Made by a program: the position numbers and the translations under genes. A DNA stretch of 64,000 nt. Origin: JBGNFV01 sp049645705 (GTDB lineage: Bacteria; Bacteroidota; Bacteroidia; Cytophagales; Cyclobacteriaceae). Positions 24,243-33,405 of this stretch are shown one piece after another. Position 1 is the first letter of the stretch; each line of letters opens with the position of its first letter. The notes below the pieces were generated by a model that was given only the letters and a program-made list of their open reading frames with translations, was not told the origin of the DNA and made no database searches. The stretch spans positions 1-64,000 of the forward strand of contig JBARUK010000068.1 of assembly GCA_049645705.1 (NCBI GenBank), written 5' to 3'.

Positions 24243-24470
24243 CGAATAGGTTGAGTAAGCGGAAGCACTTTTGACAGCATATTCGCATTATATTTTTTAA
24301 ACTGCCTTGAGCAATTTTTTTAACGAAAGCATGAGCTTTCAGATTGCGAAATCTTTTTGGACTTAGGCGAGCTTCCGTAAATTTTTAAAAAGAAATCATT
24401 CCTTACGGCGTGGTTTAGTGAATGAGTAGATGAAAAAAAAGGTTGTTGCCTGAAGGTGGCAACCTTTTTA
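24243..24470 (+). ncRNA. Diverged fifth member of the sigma-54 sRNA family
   Basis: About 228 nt. Almost no sequence is shared with the array except ATTTTTTAAACTG, but the same topology can be drawn: P1 GGAAGC/GCTTCC (24261-24266, 24371-24376), P2 TTCGCA/TGCGAA (24282-24287, 24345-24350), P3 GCCT/AGGC (24304-24307, 24365-24368) interleaved with P2, and a hairpin GAAAGC/GCTTTC (24325-24340) in the P4 position. A 12-bp terminator stem with loop TGAA and a T-run ends it (24439-24469). Keeping the helices while changing their sequence supports a real structured RNA. Confidence 0.65.
24439..24469 (+). terminator. Intrinsic terminator of the fifth sRNA
   Basis: A 12-bp stem (24439-24450 with 24455-24466, including G-T pairs), loop TGAA, then T-run. 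It lies about 75 bp before the next gene. Confidence 0.8.
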
Positions 24471-24543
24471 TATTATCCTCCTACCAAAGCAACTCCAATT
24501 TCCTCCATTATTAGTACTTTGGATAAAATTAGAGAAATTGAGG

Positions 24544-27500
24544 ATGACACTGCGTTTTTTGGCCATTTGTATTCTTTTATTATTATCACACCTTGTGTAC
24601 TCCCAGGCTACCGGCCTTTTTATAGAGAACAAGGGTCAGTGGCCATCGGACGTAAGCTTTCGCACTCAGATGCCCGGAGGCAGCATGTACCTCACAGATA
24701 AGGGTATCACATACGCATTCTACTCACAGGAAAAAGTAGCCTCATTTCACGATCATCATACTACCTCCCCCGCTACCCGTACAACTGTTAGCCCTGAATC
24801 AGGTGATCGTGTTCCTATGCACAGCCTGGAAATGGAATTTGTAGGCGGAAGCCCGGCGGGTTACTCAGGGCAGCAAGCAGCAACCTCTCTTTTTAATTAC
24901 TTCCGGGGAAATAACCCTGCCAAATGGGGAAAAGGAGCATTGGGCTATAGCCATATCGACGTAGAAAGAATATATGATGGTGTGGGCGCACGGTTTTACA
25001 GTGTAGCAGGAGGTGAGTCTGCCGTAGACCTTAAGTATGATTTACTCGTTGCCCCGGGAGCAGACCCGGGCATTATCAAAATGAGATACCGCGGGGCTTC
25101 ATCTATGGAGATACTTGGCGAACAGCTTATGGTCAACACTTCTGTAAACCGGCTGGTAGAGTCACGGCCGGTAGCTTACCAGTTAGAGGAAGGAGACACA
25201 ACTTATATTCCCTGTCGTTTTACCCTGAATGGTGAGGTGGCCGGGTTCGAGTTTCCACGCGGCTACAACCGAAACCTACCACTGGTCATCGATCCTATTC
25301 TCATCTTCTCCACCTTCAGCGGATCCACTGCTGATAACTGGGGATTTACCGCCACATTTGATGACGAGGGCAAGTTTTATTCAGGCGGCATAGTATTCGA
25401 TACCAGCTTTCCCACTACCCCGGGTGCCTATTCTGTAAACTTTAGTGGCTTTATAGATGTAGGTATACTTAAGTATGACAGCCTGGGAAGCACGCTCGAG
25501 TATGCCACCTATATTGGTGCTTCCGAAATGGAAACTCCCCATAGCCTGATAGTAGACAATGCCGGCAACCTATTGATACTGGGTGCCACTGGCTCATCCG
25601 ATTTCCCCTTGTCGGCCACTGCCTATCAAAGTACCTACAAAGGAGGCCCCTTCACAACCCCTTTGTCAGGAATAACCTTCGCTAATGGCTCCGATGTCTT
25701 TATAGCAAAACTATCTAATGACGGGACTGAACTACTGGCCTCCACCTACCTGGGAGGCAGCAACTTAGACTGTCTGATGAACCCAAATATACCTCTGGCA
25801 CGCAACTATGGCGATGAATTCCGGGGCGAGATTTATAACGACGAAGCCAACAATATCTACATTGCTACCAGTACCGCTTCCGATGATTTTTTCGGAGAGT
25901 ATACGCCATCTGCTACCTTCGGCGGCAACTACGACGGCGTGGTAGTCAAGCTGGATCCCGATCTGTCATCCGTATTATGGGGCACCTATATAGGGGGCAG
26001 CGGATATGATGGTGCTTTTGCCCTGCGAACAGATACCAGCGGCAACATATATGCGGCTGGCGGAAGTAATAGTGAGGGCCTGCCTTTTACCGGCCTTAAC
26101 AAAACACTAAGTGGTGAACTGGACGGCTGGGTAGCACGATTCGACCCGGAGGCCGATTCACTACTGGCAGGCACCTACCTGGGCACCCCCTCCTATGATC
26201 AGGTTTACCTGATGGATCAGGATGCTAATATGAATATCTATGTACTGGGCCAGACAAAAGGCCGATACCCGGTAGCCGGTAATACCTATCGTAACAGTCT
26301 TGCCGGTCAGTTTCTGCATAAACTTACGCCGGAGCTAGACAGTACGCTCTTCAGCACTACCATTGGCCGCACTAATACCACCGGCACGATAAATCCGGAC
26401 TTCAGGCCTACCGCTTTTTTGGTCAATGACTGTGACCTCATCTACATAAGCGGATGGGGCGGACCGAATATAAACGGTCGCGTACCCAACTATGTACTCA
26501 GTAGCAGAAACATGAGTGGCCTGCCTGTCACCAGTGATGCCCGCCAGCTCATTACCGACGAGAACGACTTCTACCTGATGGTACTGGGCCAGGAAGCGGA
26601 CCGTCTCCTGTATGCTACCTTTTTCGGAGGGGCGGGTCAGGATGATCACGTGGATGGCGGCACCAGCCGCTTCGACAAGCGGGGCATAGTATACCAGAGC
26701 GTATGTGCAGGTTGTGGCGGCACAAGTAATTTCCCTACTACCGACGGTGCCTGGTCCCGTACTAACCAAAGCGCCAACTGCAATAACGCCGCCTTTAAGT
26801 TTGACCTGGCGACCCTGGATGCCCGCTTTGAAGTGGATCCACAGGAAGGCTGTAGTCCGCTTACAGTCAAATTCAAAAACACAAGTGTAGGGGGAAAGAA
26901 CTTCTTGTGGGATTTCGGCAATGGCCAGACCTACATAGGAAGAAACCCGCCTTCCATGACCTATACAGATGCCGGACAGTATACAGTAGTACTTGTGATA
27001 GACGATGAGCAAACCTGTGCGATCACCAGCCGCGACCAAAAGACCATAACTGTATACGAAGGTGACTTTACCATGCCCGAGGACCGCGAAATATGCCTCG
27101 GAGAGCAAACCATACTCAAAGCAAGCGGTGCCACAGAGTACCTCTGGTCACCGGCTGAGGGACTTAATAACCCGCGGGGGTCAAGCCCCGTAGCCTCACC
27201 GGACACTACTACTCTCTACATACTGAATGCCACTGATGCCAACGGCTGCACATTCACTGATTCTGTAATCGTGGCCGTTACACCTACTCCAGACATCGGA
27301 TTTACTACCAAAGCCATCGGAACCTGCGACGGAATAATGGCACTGGAATTTACGTTTAGCGGAAGCCTTTATGAAGAGATCACCTGGGACTTTGGCGATG
27401 GCACTACTGCTGATACCCCCCAGGCCCTGCACGAATACGAAGAACCAGGTACCTATACCGTAAGGCTAACTACCCGCAACGGGATATGTATCGAAACGGA

Positions 27501-27765
27501 AACCAGAACCATCAAGGTATTACCCTTCAGGGTAGGTAATGTTATTACGCCTAATACGGTAGATGGTAAGAATGACACCTTCACCATTATCAGCGCTGTT
27601 CCAGTAGGGCTCACAATCAGCAACCGCTGGGGGAAGGTGATATACGAAACCAATGAATACCGTAATGACTGGAACGGTGACGGGCTGTCATCCGGTGTTT
27701 TCTATTTTGAAATAAGCTTTCCTGATGGTGACACCTGTACCGGATGGGTTCACCTGCTCAAGTAA
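24544..27765 (+). CDS. Type IX-secreted beta-propeller/PKD protein with gliding-type C-terminal domain
   Basis: A 1073-residue exported protein. Signal peptide (MTLRFLAICILLLLSHLVYSQ), then an N-terminal domain common in such proteins (FIENKGQWPSDVSFR, YLTDKGITYAFY), then SBBP-like propeller repeats (TYLGGSNLDC, TYIGGSGYDGAFALRTDTSGNIYAAG, TFFGGAGQDDHVDGG). Two PKD domains follow (FLWDFGNGQTY at about 790, ITWDFGDGTTAD at about 945), and the C-terminus is a CHU_C/type B sorting domain (NVITPNTVDGKNDTFTI, ISNRWGKVIYE). It is thus predicted to cross the outer membrane by type IX secretion. ATG 24544 is preferred over TTG 24538. A strong terminator follows. Confidence 0.92.
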   Translation: MTLRFLAICILLLLSHLVYSQATGLFIENKGQWPSDVSFRTQMPGGSMYLTDKGITYAFYSQEKVASFHDHHTTSPATRTTVSPESGDRVPMHSLEMEFVGGSPAGYSGQQAATSLFNYFRGNNPAKWGKGALGYSHIDVERIYDGVGARFYSVAGGESAVDLKYDLLVAPGADPGIIKMRYRGASSMEILGEQLMVNTSVNRLVESRPVAYQLEEGDTTYIPCRFTLNGEVAGFEFPRGYNRNLPLVIDPILIFSTFSGSTADNWGFTATFDDEGKFYSGGIVFDTSFPTTPGAYSVNFSGFIDVGILKYDSLGSTLEYATYIGASEMETPHSLIVDNAGNLLILGATGSSDFPLSATAYQSTYKGGPFTTPLSGITFANGSDVFIAKLSNDGTELLASTYLGGSNLDCLMNPNIPLARNYGDEFRGEIYNDEANNIYIATSTASDDFFGEYTPSATFGGNYDGVVVKLDPDLSSVLWGTYIGGSGYDGAFALRTDTSGNIYAAGGSNSEGLPFTGLNKTLSGELDGWVARFDPEADSLLAGTYLGTPSYDQVYLMDQDANMNIYVLGQTKGRYPVAGNTYRNSLAGQFLHKLTPELDSTLFSTTIGRTNTTGTINPDFRPTAFLVNDCDLIYISGWGGPNINGRVPNYVLSSRNMSGLPVTSDARQLITDENDFYLMVLGQEADRLLYATFFGGAGQDDHVDGGTSRFDKRGIVYQSVCAGCGGTSNFPTTDGAWSRTNQSANCNNAAFKFDLATLDARFEVDPQEGCSPLTVKFKNTSVGGKNFLWDFGNGQTYIGRNPPSMTYTDAGQYTVVLVIDDEQTCAITSRDQKTITVYEGDFTMPEDREICLGEQTILKASGATEYLWSPAEGLNNPRGSSPVASPDTTTLYILNATDANGCTFTDSVIVAVTPTPDIGFTTKAIGTCDGIMALEFTFSGSLYEEITWDFGDGTTADTPQALHEYEEPGTYTVRLTTRNGICIETETRTIKVLPFRVGNVITPNTVDGKNDTFTIISAVPVGLTISNRWGKVIYETNEYRNDWNGDGLSSGVFYFEISFPDGDTCTGWVHLLK

Positions 27766-27806
27766 GCAAAAGGGCGGCCCGGAAATTCCGGGCCGCCCTT
27801 TTGCTT
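27765..27806. terminator. Strong hairpin terminator, probably bidirectional
   Basis: A 20-bp perfect stem (27765-27784 with 27786-27805) containing an AAAA/TTTT end, GC-rich in the middle. It lies between the convergent secreted-protein and DUF4382 genes. Confidence 0.88.
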
Positions 27807-27826
27807 GCCTGCGAATATGAAGCGTA

Positions 27827-28722
27827 TCAGTTTACGCTACTCAGTGAATCAGCGCTTATTATTACTTGCTCTATACTACCCGGCACCACTTCTACATCCT
27901 GACGGGTACCGATCATTTCTTCCTCGCCATTAAGTGTTCTGACAAAGTAGAGGTCATAGATACCACTGTTCAGAAATGCCAGCCTGAAGTCACCATTTTC
28001 ATCCAGCAGTCTGAGTTTACTGAATTAGGGTATGCATTTTCTTCCGTACCTTCTGTCATTTCAGACGCTGTAAAGGTACCATCGGCATAGCTGTATACTA
28101 CATAGCTACCTCCCAGGGTATCAGTGTCTGTCAGCGTACCATCTATCATGCCTGCATCCTCATTTACGATCAGCCTTACTACTGGTTTGAGGATATACTT
28201 ATCGCTGGAGCCAGCTACCACTATACTTTTGCGCAGATTGAAATCCAGTGTTACATTGGTCACACCATCGGGCTGCAGGTAAAAATCACCTTTGACCTTA
28301 AAGCCGGAAGAAGAGCCACTGGGTATAAACAGGGGCTCGGTTCCTTCTGTTAACTGAAGGTACGATCCGGGATTAGAAGCATCGCCTCCGTCCACTTCAG
28401 GTGCGGCGAGGTTTAACCTGAACTCACTGTATTCGCCTGCCGGAAGTTCGGCCTCTGTAATGAAGTAGCCTGTACCCTCCTGGTAATCGAGCAGGTTCAG
28501 GCTCATAGGTTCTTCGAATTCTGCTATAGTCTGCCACCCATCAGGGCCCTTCAGATCTATGGAATTGAATGCTATTACGACCTCTTCGATCTGGTCTGTA
28601 TCGATAGGCGCATCAGTAATAGATAAATTTAGCTTACTGGTAGCAGCCTCATCATCTCCACAGGCGCTAAACATAACTGCAGATGCCAAGGCTATACCGC
28701 TTAAAAAATTATTCGTATTCAC
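27827..28722 (-). pseudogene. DUF4382 lipoprotein, frameshifted near its 3' end
   Basis: The uninterrupted reading frame (28722-27970) encodes 250 residues: a lipoprotein signal (ALASAVMFSACGDDE), then a DUF4382 domain (LNLSITDAPIDTDQIEEVVI, LPAGEYSEFRLNLA, LDFNLRKSIVVAG). After TEENAYPNS it drifts into a nonsense tail. The neighbouring frame continues sensibly from there (FSKLRLLDENGDFRLAFL, GIYDLYFVRTLNGEEEM) to a TGA at 27827, giving about 297 residues. A single missing T around 28020-28026 (AATTCAG for AATTTCAG) would explain this. It is either a recent mutation or a sequencing error. The cell-surface role is unknown. Confidence 0.8.
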
Positions 28723-28969
28723 AACATTATTATTTGAATCTCAAAAGTAGTAACAGGCCATTAATACCCCATATAAATGTAATTTTTTTAGAAAATCAGG
28801 GCAATAAAAAATTCAAATAGTTAAACAGGATAAGGTTAAAATTCAGTAGAGGACATATTTTTAGGCCTTAAAAATACATTCCAAAGGAACCAAAACTCTC
28901 TACTGAACTATCAGAACCTAATGTTGTTCTATTTCAAGACTGAGCACCCCGGAATTATACAATTTATTC

Positions 28970-29569
28970 ATGAAAAGCGAATTCAAAGTAGCAGGGATAG
29001 ACTTCGGCAGTAAATTATCAGGATTTACCGTCATAGCCTGGATTGATTCAGATAGTCTGGTGGTCAAGTGGATGCAGTCTGAAAAGAAGAGGTCTGCAGA
29101 TGATTTTCTGCAAAAAACTATAAGTTCTTTCGGACCTTACATTATAGGAATAGACGCCCCACTGTCCCTCCCAGGAATATACCGGTGGCCGGGTGAATAC
29201 GAGGATTACTTTTACCGTATAGCCGACCGGATGGCTGCTGCTATGTCGCCTATGTTTATTGGCGGACTGACTGCCCGCGCTATAAAACTGGCTCATCAGC
29301 TTAGGCAGGCCGGCATACAGGTAGAGGAGGTATACCCTAAGCTACTGGCCGCAGAGTGGAAGCTCTCCCGATCAGGCTACCGCAAAAATGACGGTAACAT
29401 AGCCCTGGCACTGGAGATGATAAAAAAGCAAACCGGGTGGGTACTACCGGATACAAAAGCAACGTGGCATCATGTAGACGCTCTGCTGGCGCTGGCATCT
29501 GCCGTAAGGATACAAAATGGCACTGCCGCCACTATGGGAGATGAGAAAGAGGGAATGATCTACTACTAA
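28970..29569 (+). CDS. DUF429 family protein (RNase H-like fold)
   Basis: A 199-residue protein. The opening VAGIDFGSKLSGFTVIAW and IIGIDAPLSLPG carry the conserved acidic residues of the DUF429 family, predicted to have an RNase H-like fold and possible nuclease activity. Later motifs are VEEVYPKLLAAEW and WHHVDALLALASAVR. No signal peptide. It stands alone between convergent neighbours and has a terminator. The biochemical function of the family is not established. Confidence 0.85.
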   Translation: MKSEFKVAGIDFGSKLSGFTVIAWIDSDSLVVKWMQSEKKRSADDFLQKTISSFGPYIIGIDAPLSLPGIYRWPGEYEDYFYRIADRMAAAMSPMFIGGLTARAIKLAHQLRQAGIQVEEVYPKLLAAEWKLSRSGYRKNDGNIALALEMIKKQTGWVLPDTKATWHHVDALLALASAVRIQNGTAATMGDEKEGMIYY

Positions 29570-29574
29570 ATGAA

Positions 29575-29601
29575 AAATGGCCCTATGGGGGCCATTTACA
29601 T
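29575..29601 (+). terminator. Intrinsic terminator
   Basis: AAATGGCCC (29575-29583) pairs with GGGCCATTT (29589-29597), then ACATTTT. Moderate T-run. Confidence 0.65.
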
Positions 29602-29626
29602 TTTCAGTATAAACCAGCTTAAGTGC

Positions 29627-30652
29627 TTAGTTTACCAATAGTCTTTTGACGTATACAAGATTGTCCAACTGAATACGAACTTCGTACATACCCCTGTCGA
29701 GATTTAGATTCTTACCCAGTTCGATCCTTTCACCGACAGGCTCACTTACCTCTTCAGTATAAACGGTACGGCCTGTAGCATCCACATATGTTACCTGTAG
29801 CTTATGTACCTCGGGATGATAATACTCCAGGGATATTGTACCGGTACTGGAGGGGTTAGGAAACACATTTATACCTGCATTAGTAAATGATGAGTGTATG
29901 GCTACTGCGCGTGATATTGTTTCTGTACCGTCATAGTCCACCTGTACCAAGCGGTAATAGGAAGTACCAGTTAAGGGCGACGAATCATTAAAACGGTAGT
30001 TGAAGATCACATCACTGTCCCCTGCTCCTGTTCTTCTGCCAATTTCAGTAAAGTTAAGATCAGAAGAGGCTCTTTCGATGATGAAGTGGCTGTTGTTAGT
30101 TTCGGATGCGGTGGCCCACTGAAGCTCCACGCCGCCAGAGGTCATACCGGCATTGAAGAACATAAGCTCTACCGGCAGAGGGTCTGCAGGGTTAGAATTT
30201 TCATCCATCGTACCCGGACCTGTAAGAGCCGTGTTAGAACATCCTGTACAGTTTCTGCCCCAGATACCATTGCCACCTATTTCTATGAGAGTTCCTTTGC
30301 TATTATTAGCCGCTTCTACCACGGCCCCATTTTCAAGAGTAACTGAAGCCCCGGATGGCAATAGAAGTTTAGAATTGGAGCCAAATCTCAGCTTTACTCC
30401 CGCTCTTATTATCAGATTGGAAAGAGTAGAGGAGGCCGTCATATCGACAATAAAATTATTGGGAATGGTTACATCGTGATCTAAAACGATAGAGGTTCCC
30501 GTATAATTATTATTAGGGTAGCTTCCACAATCCCAAATGTTGTTTCGCGTCCAATTGTTACTGGATGTAGTGGTTCACGTCTGGGCGTGAAGATTACCCA
30601 CGCAAAACAGACAAGCTACGAAAAAGCAGAAGAATATTTTATTAGCATTCAT
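29627..30652 (-). pseudogene. Type IX-secreted protein interrupted by TGA at codon 26
   Basis: From ATG 30652 the frame encodes a signal peptide (MNANKIFFCFFVACLFCVGN, LHAQT), then a TGA at 30577-30575. The same frame then runs without another stop (TTTSSNNWTRNNIWDCGSYP, SIVLDHDVTIPNNFIVDM) to 29627, 341 codons in all. It has a right-handed repeat-like region, a fibronectin-like part (LPVELMFFNAGMTSGGVELQ, WATASETNNSHFIIERA) and a type A sorting domain (INVFPNPSSTGTISLEY, LVYVKRLLVN). CGA to TGA would explain the stop (QTRTTTSSN is natural). Either a nonsense mutation or a sequencing error; the remainder could only be made from an internal start, without export. Confidence 0.85.
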
Positions 30653-31006
30653 CCCCATAAGATTATGAACATTTCAAATACAAAATTAGAGGATTTCGGG
30701 TAAAATTTTCATTCACTTTCAAGCAAACCTTACTTTAATAAAAATCGCTTGCTAATTAGATGCATGGTTTACGGACATTTGCAAATAACCCTGTAGAATG
30801 TTCGGCATTTACTCACTACTGTAGTCTGCCACAGGTACTTTTCAGTAGGGTTGATATGAATAGAAATTACTTTCACCTCAGGGAGGTAGATCTCTGTACC
30901 TATTGAATATAGGTGTACGATTTACTGAAAGATCATAAGATTTTTCCAGAGTCCCTTCCTATGTGAGTTTTACATGATCAGAATTAGTACCTGAGTTCGC
31001 ATAGCA
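30653..31006. other. Intergenic region, 354 bp, with a possible structured element
   Basis: No gene seen. Bases 30840-30930 can fold as TTTCAGTA/TACTGAAA closing two hairpins, ACCTC/GAGGT (30875-30887) and ACCTAT/ATAGGT (30898-30914). It may be RNA-level structure or chance. Confidence 0.35.
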
Positions 31007-31672
31007 TCAATCGAAAGTCAGCACCTTCCCGACTACCCAAGCTTCATTTATACACGAAAATGTGATTATTTCATTTATTTCTTGCATCTGTAAGTCCATT
31101 CCCTCAAATGATATCTCATTATTACGGGAATCTACGCACCACCCGACCTTAATTGTACCCTTTTGTACCATAAGTACAGCATTACCAGTAAGGTCATCGT
31201 ATGCAGGCTCATCAAGCTTACGGGTAATGATATGAGTGCATTCCGTGATTTTTGGATCGAAAGGGTGAACCGGCCATTCAAAAACTCTCCATTCATGATC
31301 AGGGGACGGAGCGTGAGATGTGTAGAAGTATGGGGTTTTTCTGTACAGGGCGTAGTTATTCAGTTCTCCCTGTTTTACAAAGGTCATTCCTGACAATACA
31401 GGCACTTCCTCTATGGCAGACTGAGGAAGAATGGCCGGTAGAACGGTAAAAAAATGATGTACAGGGACTCCCAACCGGGTCAGTTTTACCAATAGTGCGG
31501 GGGTAAATAGGTTTTCTGCTCCCTCTTCGATCCGGCCTATCTCTTTATCATCTGCGTTTATTAGTCTGGCAAGGTCTTTTCTGCTCATTTGCCGGCAACG
31601 TCTCCAGTATTGCAGCCTTCTTCCGGCGATCAGGTAATCTCCAGCTGGCCTTTCACCTTCGGTAGTATCCAT
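31007..31672 (-). CDS. XRE-family HTH regulator with C-terminal sensing domain
   Basis: A 221-residue protein. Residues about 16-75 form an XRE/Cro helix-turn-helix (GRRLQYWRRCRQMSRKDLARLI, then EIGRIEEGAENLF). The remaining 140 residues look like a beta-rich domain (YALYRKTPYFYTSHAPSPDHEW, GTIKVGWCVDS) without a family I can name, possibly a cupin- or peptidase-like sensor. It faces away from the methyltransferase gene at 32250 across a 577-bp AT-rich gap that contains a repeated inverted motif, a candidate operator. Confidence 0.8.
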   Translation of the reverse strand: MDTTEGERPAGDYLIAGRRLQYWRRCRQMSRKDLARLINADDKEIGRIEEGAENLFTPALLVKLTRLGVPVHHFFTVLPAILPQSAIEEVPVLSGMTFVKQGELNNYALYRKTPYFYTSHAPSPDHEWRVFEWPVHPFDPKITECTHIITRKLDEPAYDDLTGNAVLMVQKGTIKVGWCVDSRNNEISFEGMDLQMQEINEIITFSCINEAWVVGKVLTFD

Positions 31673-32249
31673 AGTTTTCTTTGAATTATAGACTGCTTAA
31701 ATCTACACAGTATTTACTAAAATTCAATTTTTGAATTATTTTATTATTTAAAATGCAATAAAATAGGCTTTATACCCTTTTAAGTAATATTAATGCTTTT
31801 GTGCTAAGCTTATGATCACTCAGGTTGCAGACCTGAAAATCAATATCTGTTTGAAGAGGACTATTTAGTCGTATATATTTTGGATAAAATCGACTATTTG
31901 CCAAAATGAAGTCCGATTAAGACAATTAATACTTAATTTTATAACACCATTTATTTCACTTTCATATCCTTTATTTGTCTGATTAAAGGATAATCACAGA
32001 AAATAAGCAGTATTAGAGGATACTGTTAAATCCTTTAATAGGCCGGCTTAATTGGCAATGATTTGTTAAAACAGACCCTGAAAGGAGATAGCAATGATTT
32101 AACATGTTGCAACAATTAAATAATTATTTAAAAAATTTCATGATTTTACCGGGTTACCTTATAAATATTTTTCAATTAATACTTGCGTGATTATAAAATC
32201 ATTATTTTGGAATATATTAATCTACCAGTTTTTCACCAACCGGTTTCCA
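31673..32249. promoter_or_regulatory. AT-rich regulatory gap with a repeated ATCCTTTAAT motif
   Basis: 577 bp without a gene between a regulator and a methyltransferase transcribed apart. ATCCTTTA (31966-31973) and its inverse ATTAAAGGAT (31982-31991) form an inverted repeat; ATCCTTTAAT recurs at 32030-32039. A GCAATGATTT direct repeat is also present around 32054 and 32090. Operator function is only suggested. Confidence 0.4.
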
Positions 32250-33311
32250 ATGAAACATATTGCTAATTTACCTAACATTGCTTCACAGGCGAAGCAGCCA
32301 GATCCTACTCAGATTATGCAGGTAGGACTAGGATTCTGGGCATCAAAAACCCTTTTATCAGCTATTAAACTGGATCTATTTACTTTTTTAGGAGAATCAA
32401 AGAAAATAGGATCGACTATCGGAAAGGAGCTAGGCATACACCCTACTCACCTTTTTGACTGGTTGGATGCGCTTTCTTCAATGGGTTTTCTATATCGTGA
32501 AGGATCAGGAAAAGAGGCTTTGTACTCTAATACACTGGATACTAAAACGTTTCTGATGAAAGAAAGCCCTCAGTATATCGGTGGCTTTCTGGATATGGCC
32601 AATGACCGGGAATATCGATTCTGGGCAGACCTGGAGGAGGGACTTCAAACAGGGCAGGCTCAAAACGAAATAAAGTATACCGGTAAGGAGTCTTTCGAGG
32701 CCATCTATGAAGACGAGGAGAACCTAAGGACATTTACAGATGCCATGGGTAGTATCCAGGCAGGCAACTTTATGGCCCTGGCAGAAAAGTACGATTTCAG
32801 CCCCTATAAAACGGTGGTGGATATCGGTGGCTCAGGAGGCGTACTCTCAGCTTTGCTGGCGCAGAAGCATAAGCACCTGCAGCTTGCTTCATTCGACCTT
32901 CCGGCACTTACTCCCCTGGTAAAAGAGACCCTCCACAATTTTGGGGTAGAAGACAGGGTCGAAGTTTATGAGGGTAATTTCTGGTTTGAGAAATTTCCTC
33001 CGGCAGATGTGTACACTATGGGCAATATCCTGCACAGTTTTAGCCTGAAGAACAAAAAGAGGCTTATCAGAAAAGCCTATGAGGGGCTACCTGAAGGCGG
33101 TGCGCTGATCATTATTGAAATGATACTGGACGATGACCGTATAGAAAACTCATTCGGCTTACTCATGTCGCTTAACATGCTGATCGAGTCTGACGGAGGT
33201 TTTAACTACACCTTCAGTGAGTTTGAAACCTGGGTAACTGAAGCGGGCTTCAAGCGTACGGAGTACTTCCCACTGGCCGGTCCGGTAAGTGCAGCCATTG
33301 CTTATAAATAA
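32250..33311 (+). CDS. SAM-dependent O-methyltransferase
   Basis: A 353-residue class I methyltransferase of the plant-type/acetylserotonin O-methyltransferase group. N-terminal winged-helix dimerisation part (GFWASKTLLSAIKLDLFTFL, GIHPTHLFDWLDALSSMGFL), then the Rossmann core: SAM-binding VVDIGGSGGVLSALL (about 200-214), acidic FDLPALTPLV, YTMGNILHSFSLKNKKRLIR and IIIEMILDDD. The ATG at 32250 is chosen because the 21 codons upstream are not family-like. The substrate is unknown; small aromatic or isoprenoid natural products are usual. A terminator follows. Confidence 0.88.
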   Translation: MKHIANLPNIASQAKQPDPTQIMQVGLGFWASKTLLSAIKLDLFTFLGESKKIGSTIGKELGIHPTHLFDWLDALSSMGFLYREGSGKEALYSNTLDTKTFLMKESPQYIGGFLDMANDREYRFWADLEEGLQTGQAQNEIKYTGKESFEAIYEDEENLRTFTDAMGSIQAGNFMALAEKYDFSPYKTVVDIGGSGGVLSALLAQKHKHLQLASFDLPALTPLVKETLHNFGVEDRVEVYEGNFWFEKFPPADVYTMGNILHSFSLKNKKRLIRKAYEGLPEGGALIIIEMILDDDRIENSFGLLMSLNMLIESDGGFNYTFSEFETWVTEAGFKRTEYFPLAGPVSAAIAYK

Positions 33312-33353
33312 CCCTTATATACTCTTACAGCATCGCTAACCTTTTAAAAAACG

Positions 33354-33390
33354 AAAGCCATCCACCTTATCGGCGGATGGCTTTATTATT
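33354..33390. terminator. Intrinsic terminator
   Basis: AAAGCCATCC (33354-33363) pairs with GGATGGCTTT (33375-33384), then ATTATTAT. It lies between the convergent methyltransferase and secDF genes and may serve both. Confidence 0.75.
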
Positions 33391-33405
33391 ATATGCAGAT
33401 AAGCA

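Noticed and set aside
32051..32070. TTGGCAATGATTTG as a further sigma-54 promoter
   Set aside because: The -12 GC and the spacing are missing.
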